In this document: piece after piece, positions 24,950 through 33,660 of the stretch
How positions within the stretch are numbered: position 1 is the first letter of the stretch
How the letters are laid out: every line of letters begins with the position of its first letter
Assembly (NCBI RefSeq): GCF_965200585.1
Contig: NZ_OZ241361.1
Strand: one strand, 5' to 3'
Origin: Bacterioplanoides sp965200585
Lineage (GTDB): Bacteria > Pseudomonadota > Gammaproteobacteria > Pseudomonadales > Oceanobacteraceae
DNA length: 64,000 nucleotides
Notes under the pieces: generated by a model
What the model was told of the DNA's origin: nothing
Database searches by the model: none
The model's input: the letters and a program-made list of their open reading frames with translations, nothing else
Made by a program: the position numbers and the translations under genes

Positions 24950-27787
24950 TTAGCCCTGAAGCCCTAAAGCATCACGGATTAATTTCTCTTGTTGCTCCAG
25001 GTGGAGCGCCATATAACCTGCAGCCGGTGAAGCCGATGCGTCACGCCCTGCATATTCAAGATGTAATGTATTGTTGATGGCAGCAATAGCGCGACGCATA
25101 TGGTGCTGACTGCTGTACCAGGCACCCATGTTCATCGGCTCTTCCTGTACCCAATAGACTTCTTCCATATTAGTGAACTTCTTCAGAACTTCACCCAGGT
25201 CGTCCGCCGGGAACGGATACAGTTGCTCGATACGAACAATCGCCACATCATCGATTTCTTCTGCACGACGACGTTCCAGTAAATCGTAATAAACCTTACC
25301 GGAGCACATCACTACGCGACGTACCTTGGCCGGATCCAGCTCATCAATCTCATCCAGAACTGTCTGGAAGTGGCCTTCAGCCAGCTCTTCCAGCGTACTG
25401 GTTGCCAGCTTGTGACGTAACAGGCTCTTCGGTGACATCACTACCAGCGGTTTACGCAGTGGACGAATCACCTGACGGCGTAACATGTGATACACCTGCG
25501 CCGGTGTGGATGGCACACAGATCTGAACATTATGCTCAGCACACAGCTGCAGATAACGCTCTAAACGAGCCGAGGAGTGTTCCGGGCCCTGACCTTCATA
25601 ACCGTGTGGCAACAGCATGGTCAGACCACACAAACGGCTCCACTTGTGTTCACCGGAAGAAATAAACTGGTCAAATACCACCTGAGCACCATTGGCAAAA
25701 TCACCAAACTGAGCTTCCCAGATCACCAGAGCGCCTGGTGTCGTAGTCGCATAGCCATATTCAAAGGCCAGTACCGCTTCTTCGGATAAGGTGGAATCGT
25801 ACAGATCAAACGCTGGCTGATCGTCTTTCAAATTGCTTAACGGGATATAAGCTTCACCATCTTTCTGGTTATGCAATACCGCATGACGGTGAGAGAAAGT
25901 ACCACGACCCACGTCCTGGCCGGTCATACGCACCTGATGGCCTTCGTCCAGCAAGGTGGCATACGCCATGGTTTCGGCGAAGCCCCAGTTGATTGGCATC
26001 GCACCGGCCGCCATCTTACGACGGTCTTCAAGGATTTTGCTGACCTGACGCTGTACCGCAAAACCGTCTGGCACTTCCAGTTGTTTGGTTGCCAGCTCTT
26101 GCATACGTTTCAGATCAAACGAAGTATCCGCTTTTGCTGTCCACTCGTGACCCAGGTAAGGAGACCAGTCAACAAACAGCTTCTCATTCGGCTCTTTCAC
26201 CAGACTTTTGGCAACGTGCAGGCCATTATCCAGTGCGTTACGGTATTCCTCTTCCAGATCTTTGACCTGCGCCTGATCCAGAACACCTTCACCGATCAGC
26301 TTAGTCGCGTATAAATCACGGGTGGTTTTTTGCGACTTAATTTTAGAGTACATCAGAGGCTGAGTACCGGATGGTTCGTCGGCTTCGTTATGGCCACGAC
26401 GACGGTAGCACACCAGATCAATCACGATGTCTTTTTTGAACTCATTGCGGTAATCAACCGCCAGCTGAGTGACAAACAGAACCGCTTCCGGGTCATCACC
26501 ATTGACGTGCAGAATCGGTGCTTCAACAATTTTGGCAACATCGGTGCAATATTCGGTAGAGCGGTTATCGTCACGGCGAGAGGTAGTAAAGCCCACCTGG
26601 TTGTTAATGACGATATGAATGGTACCGCCGGTTTTGTAAGCCCGGGTCTGCGATAACTGGAAAGTTTCCATCACCACACCTTGGCCAGCAAAAGCAGAGT
26701 CACCGTGAATCAGCACAGGTACCACTTTTTCACCGGTCTCGTCGTCACGACGATCCTGACGTGCACGAACAGAACCTTCAACAACCGGAGAAACAATCTC
26801 CAGGTGAGACGGGTTAAACGCCAGTGCCAAATGCACTTCACCGCCCGAGGTCATCACATTTGATGAGAAACCCTGGTGATATTTCACGTCACCGTGTGAT
26901 TCAAAGGTGGTTTTACCGTCGAATTCATCGAACAGGTCGGAGGTTTTCTTACCCAGGGTGTTGATCAGGGTATTCAAACGACCACGGTGCGCCATACCGA
27001 TAACAATTTCTTTGGCACCGTAGGTCCCGGAGCGCTGGATCAGTTCATCCATTAAAGGAATTAAACTTTCACCACCTTCCAGACCAAAACGTTTTACCCC
27101 TGGATAACGCGAACCCAGATATTTTTCCAGGCCTTCACCGGCGGTCAGACGTTCCAGCAAATGTAACTTAACTTCATCGCCGTACTTAGGGTGAGCACGA
27201 ACACTTTCCAGACGCTGCTGGAACCAGCGTTGTTCTGCGGTATTAACAATGTGCATGTATTCAGAACCCACGGTACCGCAGTAGGTGGTGTCCAGCGCAT
27301 TGATAATTTCTTTCAGAGTGGCTTCTTCCTGGCCAATAAACAGCGAACCTGTCTGGAAGCTGGTGTCCATATCAGCCTGGGAAAGCCCATGAAAATGAAG
27401 ATCCAGATCGGGAACCTGTTGACGCTCCATCAGCTCCAGCGGGTCTAGCTTAGCGTGCTGATGACCACGGCCACGATAAGCGTTAATCAGTTGTAATACC
27501 TGAACCTGCTTACGATCAAAATCGGAGCTGACACTGGCTTGTGATGCCGGGCGTGAACGTCCCTGATTTTTGGAGATTAGAAGAAATTGTTCCCGAATGG
27601 GCTTGTGAGGCGTGTCGACGGAAGTGTTCTCGTCAACGCGTGGAAGTTGATCAAAATAACTGCGCCACTCTTCTGGCACTTCATTAGGATCGCGGAGATA
27701 GGTTTCGAAGAGCTCTTCCACGTAAGCAACGTTGCCACCCGCTAATTGCGAGGTGCTCCAGAGTTGCTCCATTGTCTGCTCGTGCAT
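24950..27787 (-). CDS. sucA: 2-oxoglutarate dehydrogenase E1 component
   Basis: This 945-residue thiamine-diphosphate enzyme has the OGDH N-terminal helix (YVEELFETYLRDPNEVPEEWR), GMAHRGRLNTLINTLGK, GDSAFAGQGVVMET, the ThDP-Mg motif GDDPEAVLFV...N and C-terminal QEEPMNMGAW. It decarboxylates 2-oxoglutarate and succinylates lipoyl-SucB. The length is the family norm. A 277-bp gap with two strong hairpins separates it from sdhB, so it may have its own promoter. The SD is AGGGTGG, 9-10 bp before the ATG. Confidence 0.96.
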   Translation of the reverse strand: MHEQTMEQLWSTSQLAGGNVAYVEELFETYLRDPNEVPEEWRSYFDQLPRVDENTSVDTPHKPIREQFLLISKNQGRSRPASQASVSSDFDRKQVQVLQLINAYRGRGHQHAKLDPLELMERQQVPDLDLHFHGLSQADMDTSFQTGSLFIGQEEATLKEIINALDTTYCGTVGSEYMHIVNTAEQRWFQQRLESVRAHPKYGDEVKLHLLERLTAGEGLEKYLGSRYPGVKRFGLEGGESLIPLMDELIQRSGTYGAKEIVIGMAHRGRLNTLINTLGKKTSDLFDEFDGKTTFESHGDVKYHQGFSSNVMTSGGEVHLALAFNPSHLEIVSPVVEGSVRARQDRRDDETGEKVVPVLIHGDSAFAGQGVVMETFQLSQTRAYKTGGTIHIVINNQVGFTTSRRDDNRSTEYCTDVAKIVEAPILHVNGDDPEAVLFVTQLAVDYRNEFKKDIVIDLVCYRRRGHNEADEPSGTQPLMYSKIKSQKTTRDLYATKLIGEGVLDQAQVKDLEEEYRNALDNGLHVAKSLVKEPNEKLFVDWSPYLGHEWTAKADTSFDLKRMQELATKQLEVPDGFAVQRQVSKILEDRRKMAAGAMPINWGFAETMAYATLLDEGHQVRMTGQDVGRGTFSHRHAVLHNQKDGEAYIPLSNLKDDQPAFDLYDSTLSEEAVLAFEYGYATTTPGALVIWEAQFGDFANGAQVVFDQFISSGEHKWSRLCGLTMLLPHGYEGQGPEHSSARLERYLQLCAEHNVQICVPSTPAQVYHMLRRQVIRPLRKPLVVMSPKSLLRHKLATSTLEELAEGHFQTVLDEIDELDPAKVRRVVMCSGKVYYDLLERRRAEEIDDVAIVRIEQLYPFPADDLGEVLKKFTNMEEVYWVQEEPMNMGAWYSSQHHMRRAIAAINNTLHLEYAGRDASASPAAGYMALHLEQQEKLIRDALGLQG

Positions 27788-27955
27788 TGTGTACGACCAC
27801 CCTGTTTTAACTTAAAACGAGGGATTCACCTGCAGAAAGCACGTACCGACTCATTACGCTTGAAAACGATATGGGAAAGGACCAACCGGGTAGGTTGTAA
27901 TGCCTCTGAGTTGAACCGGGGATGCCCCGTTCCCTCAACTAAAAATCAGCTTAGT
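27788..27955 (-). promoter_or_regulatory. sucA leader region
   Basis: The 168 bp upstream of sucA are noncoding. GAACGGGG-CAT-CCCCGGTTC (about 27914-27933) forms a stem-loop. I see no strong -35/-10 pair. It is the likely site of separate sucA expression after the terminators upstream. Confidence 0.35.
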
Positions 27956-27985
27956 TAAAAATAGCGCTTTGTGGGCGCTATTTTT
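27956..27985 (-). terminator. Intercistronic terminator-like hairpin between sdhB and sucA
   Basis: AAAAATAGCGC-CCACAAA-GCGCTATTTTT (minus strand): an 11-bp stem ending in T5. It is about 80 bp past the sdhB stop and would end or attenuate sdhCDAB transcripts. Confidence 0.75.
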
Positions 27986-27996
27986 GAAAAATTGTT

Positions 27997-28033
27997 AACG
28001 TAAGTGGACTGTGTAGCCAGTCCAGCTTACGTT
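27997..28033 (-). terminator. Second long hairpin between sdhB and sucA
   Basis: AACGTAAGC-TGGACTG-GCTACA-CAGTCCA-CTTACGTT pairs along about 15 bp with one bulged base, then continues AACAATTTTT on the minus strand. It is tandem with the hairpin at 27956-27985. Confidence 0.7.
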
Positions 28034-28064
28034 TTATACCACATGGTCGGTCTGTGGCAATCCC

Positions 28065-28775
28065 TTACAGCTGCTGACTTAACAGCATGTCGCGGATGTG
28101 ACCAATAGCCCGGGTCGGGTTCAGACCTTTCGGGCATACATTGACACAATTCATGATTCCACGGCAACGGAAAACGCTGAATGGATCACTCAAAGATGCC
28201 AATCGTTCTTCCGTTTTGGTATCACGGCTGTCCGCCAGGAAGCGGTAAGCCTGCAACAGGCCAGAAGGACCAACGAACTTGTCCGGATTCCACCAGAAAG
28301 AAGGACATGCAGTTGAACAACAAGCACACAGAATACACTCGTACAGGCCGTCCAGCTTCTCACGCTCTTCCGGTGACTGCAGACGCTCAATCGCCGGAGC
28401 TGGCTTGTCGTTCTGCAAGAATGGCTGAATCTTCTCGAACTGCTGGTAGAACATGCTCATGTCGATCACCAGGTCACGAATAACCGGCAGACCAGGCAGA
28501 GGACGCAGAACCAGCTTGTCCATTTTACCTTTAGTTGCTTCCGAGATTGGGGTGATACATGCCAGGCCGTTTTTGCCATTGATGTTCATACCATCGGAAC
28601 CACACACACCCTCACGACAAGAGCGGCGGTAAGCAACCGTTGGATCCTGTTCTTTTACCAGAGCCAATACATCAAGAATCATCAGATCCTTGTTGCCAGG
28701 AATCGCGATATCGTAATCCTGCATGTATGGCGCTTCATCTTTTTCAGGATTGTAGCGATAAATACTAACTAACAC
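28065..28775 (-). CDS. sdhB: Succinate dehydrogenase iron-sulfur subunit
   Basis: This 236-residue subunit has the [2Fe-2S] ligands in SCREGVCGSDGMNINGKNGLAC (seen as CREGVCG plus a later Cys), then the [4Fe-4S]/[3Fe-4S] motifs CILCACCSTACP and CRGIMNCVNVCPKGLNP. It carries electrons from SdhA to the membrane quinone site. It follows sdhA by 13 bp. The LLSQQL C-terminus and length match the family. Confidence 0.96.
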   Translation of the reverse strand: MLVSIYRYNPEKDEAPYMQDYDIAIPGNKDLMILDVLALVKEQDPTVAYRRSCREGVCGSDGMNINGKNGLACITPISEATKGKMDKLVLRPLPGLPVIRDLVIDMSMFYQQFEKIQPFLQNDKPAPAIERLQSPEEREKLDGLYECILCACCSTACPSFWWNPDKFVGPSGLLQAYRFLADSRDTKTEERLASLSDPFSVFRCRGIMNCVNVCPKGLNPTRAIGHIRDMLLSQQL

Positions 28776-28788
28776 GGTTTACTCCCTA

Positions 28789-30561
28789 TTAATAAGTACG
28801 GACTTTTGGCGGGAACGCTGGAACTGTCTTAGGAGCGAAGTTCACAGAGCGCTTGCCGATTGTCTTGGTTTCAGGGAAATACAGAGAGTGGCACAGCCAG
28901 TTCTCATCATCACGCTCGGTGTAGTCATTACGGGCATGAGCACCACGTGATTCTTTACGCTCAATCGCAGCAACGGCTGTTGCGTAAGCGGTTTCAAACA
29001 GGTTATCCAGTTCCAGAGCTTCGATGCGAGCCGTGTTAAACGGACCACTATTGTCATCCAGAACGGTGTTCTTAACGCGCTTGCCGATTTCGTCAAGCAT
29101 CGCCAGACCTTTTTCCATGCTGTCGCCTTCACGGAATACACCGAAGTACAGTTGCATGGTTTTTTGCAGATCCGCACGAACTTCCGCAACCTTCTCACCA
29201 GAAGTTGCATTGTTCAGACGATCCAGACGTGCCATTGCACGTTCAATATCGGCATCTGTTGGGTCAACAAAGTCGAAGCCTTCATCAAAGCTCTTCTCAA
29301 CCTGCAAACCAACCGCACGACCAAATACCACCAGGTCAAGCAGTGAGTTACCACCCAAACGGTTAGCACCGTGAACCGATACACAAGCAATCTCACCCGC
29401 TGCGTACAGACCTTCAACCACAACGTCGTTGCCGTTTTCGTCTTGTGTCAGCGCATGACCACCAATATTAGTTGGTACACCACCCATCATGTAGTGACAG
29501 GTTGGAACAACCGGAATTGGCACCTTAACCGGATCCGCGTGTGCGAAGGTACGGGATAATTCCAGAATACCCGGCAGCTTAGCGTTCAGGGTTTCTTCAC
29601 CCAAGTGATCCAGCTTCAGGAATACGTGATCGCCGTCTTCACCACAGCCACGACCTTCCAGAATTTCCAGAACCATAGAACGGGCAACAACGTCACGGCC
29701 GGCCAAGTCTTTGGCGTTTGGAGCATAACGCTCCATAAAGCGTTCGCCGTCTTTGTTGATCAGGTAACCACCTTCACCACGGCAACCTTCAGTTACCAGT
29801 ACACCAGCACCCGCAATACCCGTTGGGTGGAACTGCCACATTTCCATGTCCTGCATAGGAACACCGGCACGCAGCGCCATGCCCACACCGTCACCGGTGT
29901 TGATCAGAGCATTAGTAGTCGACTGGTAAATACGGCCCGCACCACCTGTTGCCAGAACGGTAGCCTTGGCTTTGATATAAACGGTTTCGCCAGATTCGAT
30001 ATCAATGGCGATAACACCAGCAACCTGGCCTTTTTCATTTTTAACCAGATCAACGGCATACCATTCGTTCAGGAAGGTAGTACCACCTTTCAGGTTGCCC
30101 TGATACAGAGCGTGCAGCAGAGCGTGACCAGTACGGTCAGCAGCAGCACAGGTACGAGCTGCCTGAGTTGGATTATCAGGACCTTTAGACTGACCACCGA
30201 AAGGACGCTGATAGATACGGCCATTCTCAAAACGAGAGAAAGGCAGACCCATGTGCTCCAGTTCGAATACCGCCTGAGGGCCTACAGAACACATGTATTC
30301 AATAGCGTCCTGGTCACCGATGTAGTCAGAACCTTTAACGGTATCGTACATGTGCCAGCGCCAATCATCGTTCGGATCAGCAGAAGCGATTGCACAGGTG
30401 ATACCACCTTGTGCTGATACAGTGTGAGAACGGGTTGGGAAAACCTTAGTCACACAAGCAGTTTTAATACCTGCTTCAGTTAATTGCAGTGCAGCACGCA
30501 TGCCTGCACCACCACCACCAATTACGATGGCATCGAAAGACATGGTTTTAATTTTAGACAT
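28789..30561 (-). CDS. sdhA: Succinate dehydrogenase flavoprotein subunit
   Basis: This 590-residue subunit has FAD binding at AIVIGGGGAGMRAAL, the covalent flavin His46 in TRSHTVSAQGG, and the substrate-binding HPTGIAGAGVL and RLGGNSLLDLVVFGRA regions. It oxidises succinate to fumarate. The start may be 30561 or the internal ATG at 30543 (MSFDAIVIGG); both keep the whole domain. It is 3 bp from sdhD. Confidence 0.97.
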   Translation of the reverse strand: MSKIKTMSFDAIVIGGGGAGMRAALQLTEAGIKTACVTKVFPTRSHTVSAQGGITCAIASADPNDDWRWHMYDTVKGSDYIGDQDAIEYMCSVGPQAVFELEHMGLPFSRFENGRIYQRPFGGQSKGPDNPTQAARTCAAADRTGHALLHALYQGNLKGGTTFLNEWYAVDLVKNEKGQVAGVIAIDIESGETVYIKAKATVLATGGAGRIYQSTTNALINTGDGVGMALRAGVPMQDMEMWQFHPTGIAGAGVLVTEGCRGEGGYLINKDGERFMERYAPNAKDLAGRDVVARSMVLEILEGRGCGEDGDHVFLKLDHLGEETLNAKLPGILELSRTFAHADPVKVPIPVVPTCHYMMGGVPTNIGGHALTQDENGNDVVVEGLYAAGEIACVSVHGANRLGGNSLLDLVVFGRAVGLQVEKSFDEGFDFVDPTDADIERAMARLDRLNNATSGEKVAEVRADLQKTMQLYFGVFREGDSMEKGLAMLDEIGKRVKNTVLDDNSGPFNTARIEALELDNLFETAYATAVAAIERKESRGAHARNDYTERDDENWLCHSLYFPETKTIGKRSVNFAPKTVPAFPPKVRTY

Positions 30562-30564
30562 GAC

Positions 30565-30918
30565 TTACACACCCCACAGAATGTCGATACCCCAAACCAG
30601 GTATACAAACAACGCGCCTGCACACACCAGCTGGAAAGCAAAACGGATACCGGCTGCTTTCAGGTAATCCGTTGAAATGGTCCACATACCCACCCAGGCG
30701 TGCGCGCACAGAGAAATCAGTGCCGCCATGGAGAATACCTTCATCCAGGTTTGAGCAAACAGACCTTGCCATTGAGCAAACTGCAAGTCAGGAGAAGCAA
30801 TTAAAAAGCCCAGTAAAAACAGAGTGTAAAGGGCAAGAATGACGGCAGTTAAACGCTGCACCACCCAATCGTACAGGCCGCTACGGCCTAAGTTAGTGAC
30901 ACTTGCTACCATACCCAA
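30565..30918 (-). CDS. sdhD: Succinate dehydrogenase membrane anchor SdhD
   Basis: This 117-residue protein has three membrane helices (about residues 20-40, 55-77 and 90-112). LCAHAWVGMWTISTDYLK supplies the haem-ligand His and the quinone-site Tyr/Asp. The first ATG overlaps the end of sdhC by 13 bp; an ATG 6 bp later (30912) gives MVASVTNLGRSG, the usual SdhD start. It anchors SdhAB and reduces ubiquinone with SdhC. Confidence 0.94.
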   Translation of the reverse strand: MGMVASVTNLGRSGLYDWVVQRLTAVILALYTLFLLGFLIASPDLQFAQWQGLFAQTWMKVFSMAALISLCAHAWVGMWTISTDYLKAAGIRFAFQLVCAGALFVYLVWGIDILWGV

Positions 30919-31280
30919 ACTCCCGCAAGAACGATTACGATCAGGCCAGCTACCAGAGTAATCATGGCACCAGTACGACCGCCTTCTTTGGTTTCACCAA
31001 TTCCCATATCCATCAACAGGTGTTTAATACCCGCTACAAAGTGGTAGCCCAGTGCAGACAAGATGCCCCAGGTGATGAACTTAACCAGACCGTTATCAAA
31101 CCCTGCAGTAAAAGCAGCGAAGCTTTCAGCAGATTCCAGAGATGCATCCAGCGCGCACAACATAAATGCGACTGCAACGAACAGAATTACACCGGAGATA
31201 CGGTGCAGGATGGAGGCCTTGGCAGGAAGTGGGAGCTCCATAGTAGTCAGATCTAGATTTATAGGTCTATTGCTATTCAC
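30906..31280 (-). CDS. sdhC: Succinate dehydrogenase cytochrome b556 subunit SdhC
   Basis: A 124-residue protein with RPINLDLTTMELPLPAKAS, SILHRISGVILF (quinone-site Ser/Arg), and GYHFVAGIKHLLMDMG, where a His binds haem b. It has three membrane helices. The start is a GTG that yields the family's usual N-terminus. It is first in the sdhCDAB-suc block, divergent from gltA. Confidence 0.95.
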   Translation of the reverse strand: MNSNRPINLDLTTMELPLPAKASILHRISGVILFVAVAFMLCALDASLESAESFAAFTAGFDNGLVKFITWGILSALGYHFVAGIKHLLMDMGIGETKEGGRTGAMITLVAGLIVIVLAGVWVW

Positions 31281-31361
31281 GGCTCTTCTACACTCTCATT
31301 TCGGTTTATTACCAGAATAAATCCGGCTAAACACAGGCTTATGAAATCAACCTTATTACAA

Positions 31362-31378
31362 TGTACAAGTGTTGTACA
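31362..31378. promoter_or_regulatory. Perfect palindrome upstream of sdhC, operator candidate
   Basis: TGTACAA-GTG-TTGTACA: seven-base arms with a 3-bp centre, 82 bp from the sdhC start. The form suits a dimeric repressor of GntR-like type. The regulator is unknown. Confidence 0.5.
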
Positions 31379-31534
31379 AGTTTCAGGTTGCGACAAATTA
31401 TAGTCACCCGCCGATTGATTTACAAACCCTGACGGTCAGAGAAATAAAATCCAGCCAGCCTTGGTAGTAATACTTATCGAGGGACTGGCAACTATACTAG
31501 ACCTTATTGAGACTAACACCCGAGTGCTAGGGAA

Positions 31535-31562
31535 TTGACAAACGAAGTTCAGAACCTATAGT
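31535..31562 (+). promoter_or_regulatory. gltA promoter
   Basis: TTGACA (31535-31540), a 16-bp spacer and TATAGT (31557-31562): the -35 is perfect and the -10 matches 5/6. Transcription would start near 31569, giving a leader of about 60 nt before gltA. Confidence 0.7.
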
Positions 31563-31628
31563 TGTGCCCTTTATTTTGAGGTCACGCCTTATTTATAAGG
31601 TATAAATCCGAACAACCAGGAGGCCATT

Positions 31629-32909
31629 ATGGCTGACAAAAAAGCAACATTAAAAGTTGATGGCGTTGAGGAAACCCTAGAGCTGCCGGTATACGAAGGC
31701 ACATTAGGCCCTGACGTAGTTGACGTCCGTAGTCTGACTGGCAAAGGCCTGTTCACCTACGACCCTGGCTTCGTATCCACCGCTGCCACTGAGTCTAAAA
31801 TCACCTTTATTGATGGCGGCAAAGGCGTTTTACTGCACCGCGGATATCCAATCGACCAATTGGCAGAAAAGTCCGATTATCTGGAAACCTGCTACCTGCT
31901 GTTACACGGCGAACTGCCAACAGCTGAGCAAAAAGAAACATTCGTCAGCACCATTAAGAACCACACTATGGTTCACGAACAGCTGAGCCACTTCTTCAAC
32001 GGTTTCCGCCGTGATGCACACCCAATGGCCATCATGTGTGGCGTTGTGGGTGCTCTGTCTGCGTTCTACCATGACTCAACAGACATCGCGAACGAATCAC
32101 ATCGTATGATTTCGGCGCACCGTCTGATTGCCAAGATGCCAACTCTGGCAGCGATGGTTTACAAGTACTCCATCGGCCAACCATTCATGTTCCCGCGCAA
32201 CGAGCTGAGCTACTCTGAAAACTTCCTGCACATGATGTTCAATACGCCATGTGAAGAGAAGCCAATCAGCCCGGTTCTGGCAAAAGCAATGGATCGTATC
32301 TTCCTGCTGCACGCTGACCACGAACAGAATGCTTCAACGTCTACCGTACGCCTGGCTGGTTCTACCGGCGCGAACCCATTCGCTTGTATCGCGTCTGGTA
32401 TTGCGGCGCTGTGGGGCCCTGCTCACGGTGGTGCCAACGAAGCCGTTCTGAACATGCTGAATGAGATCGGTGATGAATCAAACATCGACAAGTTCATCGA
32501 AAAAGCCAAAGACAAGAACGATCCGTTCCGTCTGATGGGCTTTGGTCACCGTGTTTACAAAAACTTCGACCCACGCGCCAAGGTTATGAAACAAACCTGT
32601 GACGAAGTTTTGGCTGAGCTGGGCATGGAAAACGATCCTCTGCTGAAGATCGCCATGAAGCTTGAGAAAATTGCGACCGAAGATGAGTACTTTGTACAAC
32701 GCGGCCTGTACCCGAACGTTGATTTCTACTCCGGTATCATCCTGAAAGCGATTGGCATCCCTACTGAGATGTTCACCGTGATCTTCGCAACTGGCCGTAC
32801 TCCAGGCTGGATCGCTCACTGGAACGAGATGATCAGCAGCGACTACCGTATTGGTCGTCCGCGTCAGCTGTACACTGGCCACCAGAAGCGTGACTACCCT
32901 GAAAAGTAA
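31629..32909 (+). CDS. gltA: Citrate synthase
   Basis: This 426-residue protein is the hexameric, NADH-sensitive type II form of gammaproteobacteria. LVLHADHEQNASTST-like sequence (LLHADHEQNASTS) and GPAHGGANEAVL provide the catalytic His residues; FGHRVYKNFDPR holds the third His/Arg site. MFPRNELSYSENFL is the dimer-contact stretch. It condenses oxaloacetate and acetyl-CoA to start the TCA cycle. AGGAGG sits 6 bp upstream. It is divergent from sdhC and closed by a strong terminator. Confidence 0.97.
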   Translation: MADKKATLKVDGVEETLELPVYEGTLGPDVVDVRSLTGKGLFTYDPGFVSTAATESKITFIDGGKGVLLHRGYPIDQLAEKSDYLETCYLLLHGELPTAEQKETFVSTIKNHTMVHEQLSHFFNGFRRDAHPMAIMCGVVGALSAFYHDSTDIANESHRMISAHRLIAKMPTLAAMVYKYSIGQPFMFPRNELSYSENFLHMMFNTPCEEKPISPVLAKAMDRIFLLHADHEQNASTSTVRLAGSTGANPFACIASGIAALWGPAHGGANEAVLNMLNEIGDESNIDKFIEKAKDKNDPFRLMGFGHRVYKNFDPRAKVMKQTCDEVLAELGMENDPLLKIAMKLEKIATEDEYFVQRGLYPNVDFYSGIILKAIGIPTEMFTVIFATGRTPGWIAHWNEMISSDYRIGRPRQLYTGHQKRDYPEK

Positions 32910-32932
32910 GTAATAACTTATTAACTTACTCT

Positions 32933-32970
32933 AAAAACCGCTCCTGCCACTTTGGCAGGAGCGGTTTTTT
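32933..32970 (+). terminator. Terminator after gltA
   Basis: AAAACCGCTCCTGCC-ACTTT-GGCAGGAGCGGTTTT followed by further T residues. It has an 11-bp G+C-rich stem, extended by the A/T runs, 24 bp past the stop. Confidence 0.95.
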
Positions 32971-33074
32971 CGTTTAGCTAGATCGTTTTTATCCCTACAA
33001 AAAAGACAGTGATTGGCATTGTGAAGACACAAGACTCAACTATTCTTTAGTCAGTAAAAACTGATGGAATTATT

Positions 33075-33650
33075 ATGAGCTCTGTACAACGCCACACTCT
33101 GGTCGGATCTTCAAGCGCAGCCCAAGGCGAACCAGACTGGAGTCAGATTGGTGAAACCCTGGCGATGCTGGCCCTGGCAATTGCCCAGATTGACACATCA
33201 CTTCACGAAGGCAATCAGTCAGTTGATCAGCTGACCAGCAGCTTTACGGCGATGGCCAACAACACCCAGAAAATTCTTGAGCTGAGCCAGAACGAAAAAA
33301 TTAACTCAGATATCGCCCCCATTGCTCAGGAAGTAAACAGCGAAATACAACAGGCCGTGATCGCATTCCAGTTTTATGACCGCCTGACCCAACGACTGGA
33401 ACACGTCGGCGAGAGCCTTGAGCGTATGGGACACCTGATGGCTGATGCCAAAGAGCGCTACCAGCCGGATTCCTGGCGCTCCTTACAAAACCACATCAAG
33501 GGCAACTACACCATGGAAGCCGAACGTCTGATGTTTGAACACATCATGGCCGGTAATTCCGTTGCTGAAGCGTTGGAAATTTATCATCACAACTTTGATA
33601 AAGATGGTGATGAAACATTTGGTACCGACGACGAAATCGAACTGTTCTGA
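33075..33650 (+). CDS. Small helical protein with CheZ-like active-site motif
   Basis: A 191-residue, almost wholly helical, acidic soluble protein. AFQFYDRLTQRLEHV contains Asp102 and Gln106 spaced like the catalytic Asp143/Gln147 of the CheY phosphatase CheZ (AQDFQDLTGQV...). The C-terminus ends DDEIELF, reminiscent of the short acidic-aromatic CheY-binding tail of CheZ. A chemotaxis gene (cheV) is 4 kb away. Whether it dephosphorylates a response regulator is inference; the overall length and N-terminus differ from classical CheZ, and no family is certain. Confidence 0.6.
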   Translation: MSSVQRHTLVGSSSAAQGEPDWSQIGETLAMLALAIAQIDTSLHEGNQSVDQLTSSFTAMANNTQKILELSQNEKINSDIAPIAQEVNSEIQQAVIAFQFYDRLTQRLEHVGESLERMGHLMADAKERYQPDSWRSLQNHIKGNYTMEAERLMFEHIMAGNSVAEALEIYHHNFDKDGDETFGTDDEIELF

Positions 33651-33660
33651 CGCTTAAAAA

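Larger units (their letters stand above)
31281..31628. promoter_or_regulatory. Divergent sdhC/gltA control region (348 bp, no gene)
   Basis: This noncoding region should hold promoters for both the sdh-suc block and gltA. It contains a perfect 7-3-7 palindrome at 31362-31378 and a clear sigma-70 promoter for gltA at 31535-31562. No ORF of substance is present. A candidate minus-strand -10 (TAATAA, about 31355-31360) overlaps the sdhC side of the palindrome. The shared location suggests coordinated TCA-cycle control. Confidence 0.7.

Noticed and set aside
27788..28064. Possible small RNA or riboswitch between sdhB and sucA
   Set aside because: The stems are explained by intercistronic terminators; no known riboswitch core was recognised.
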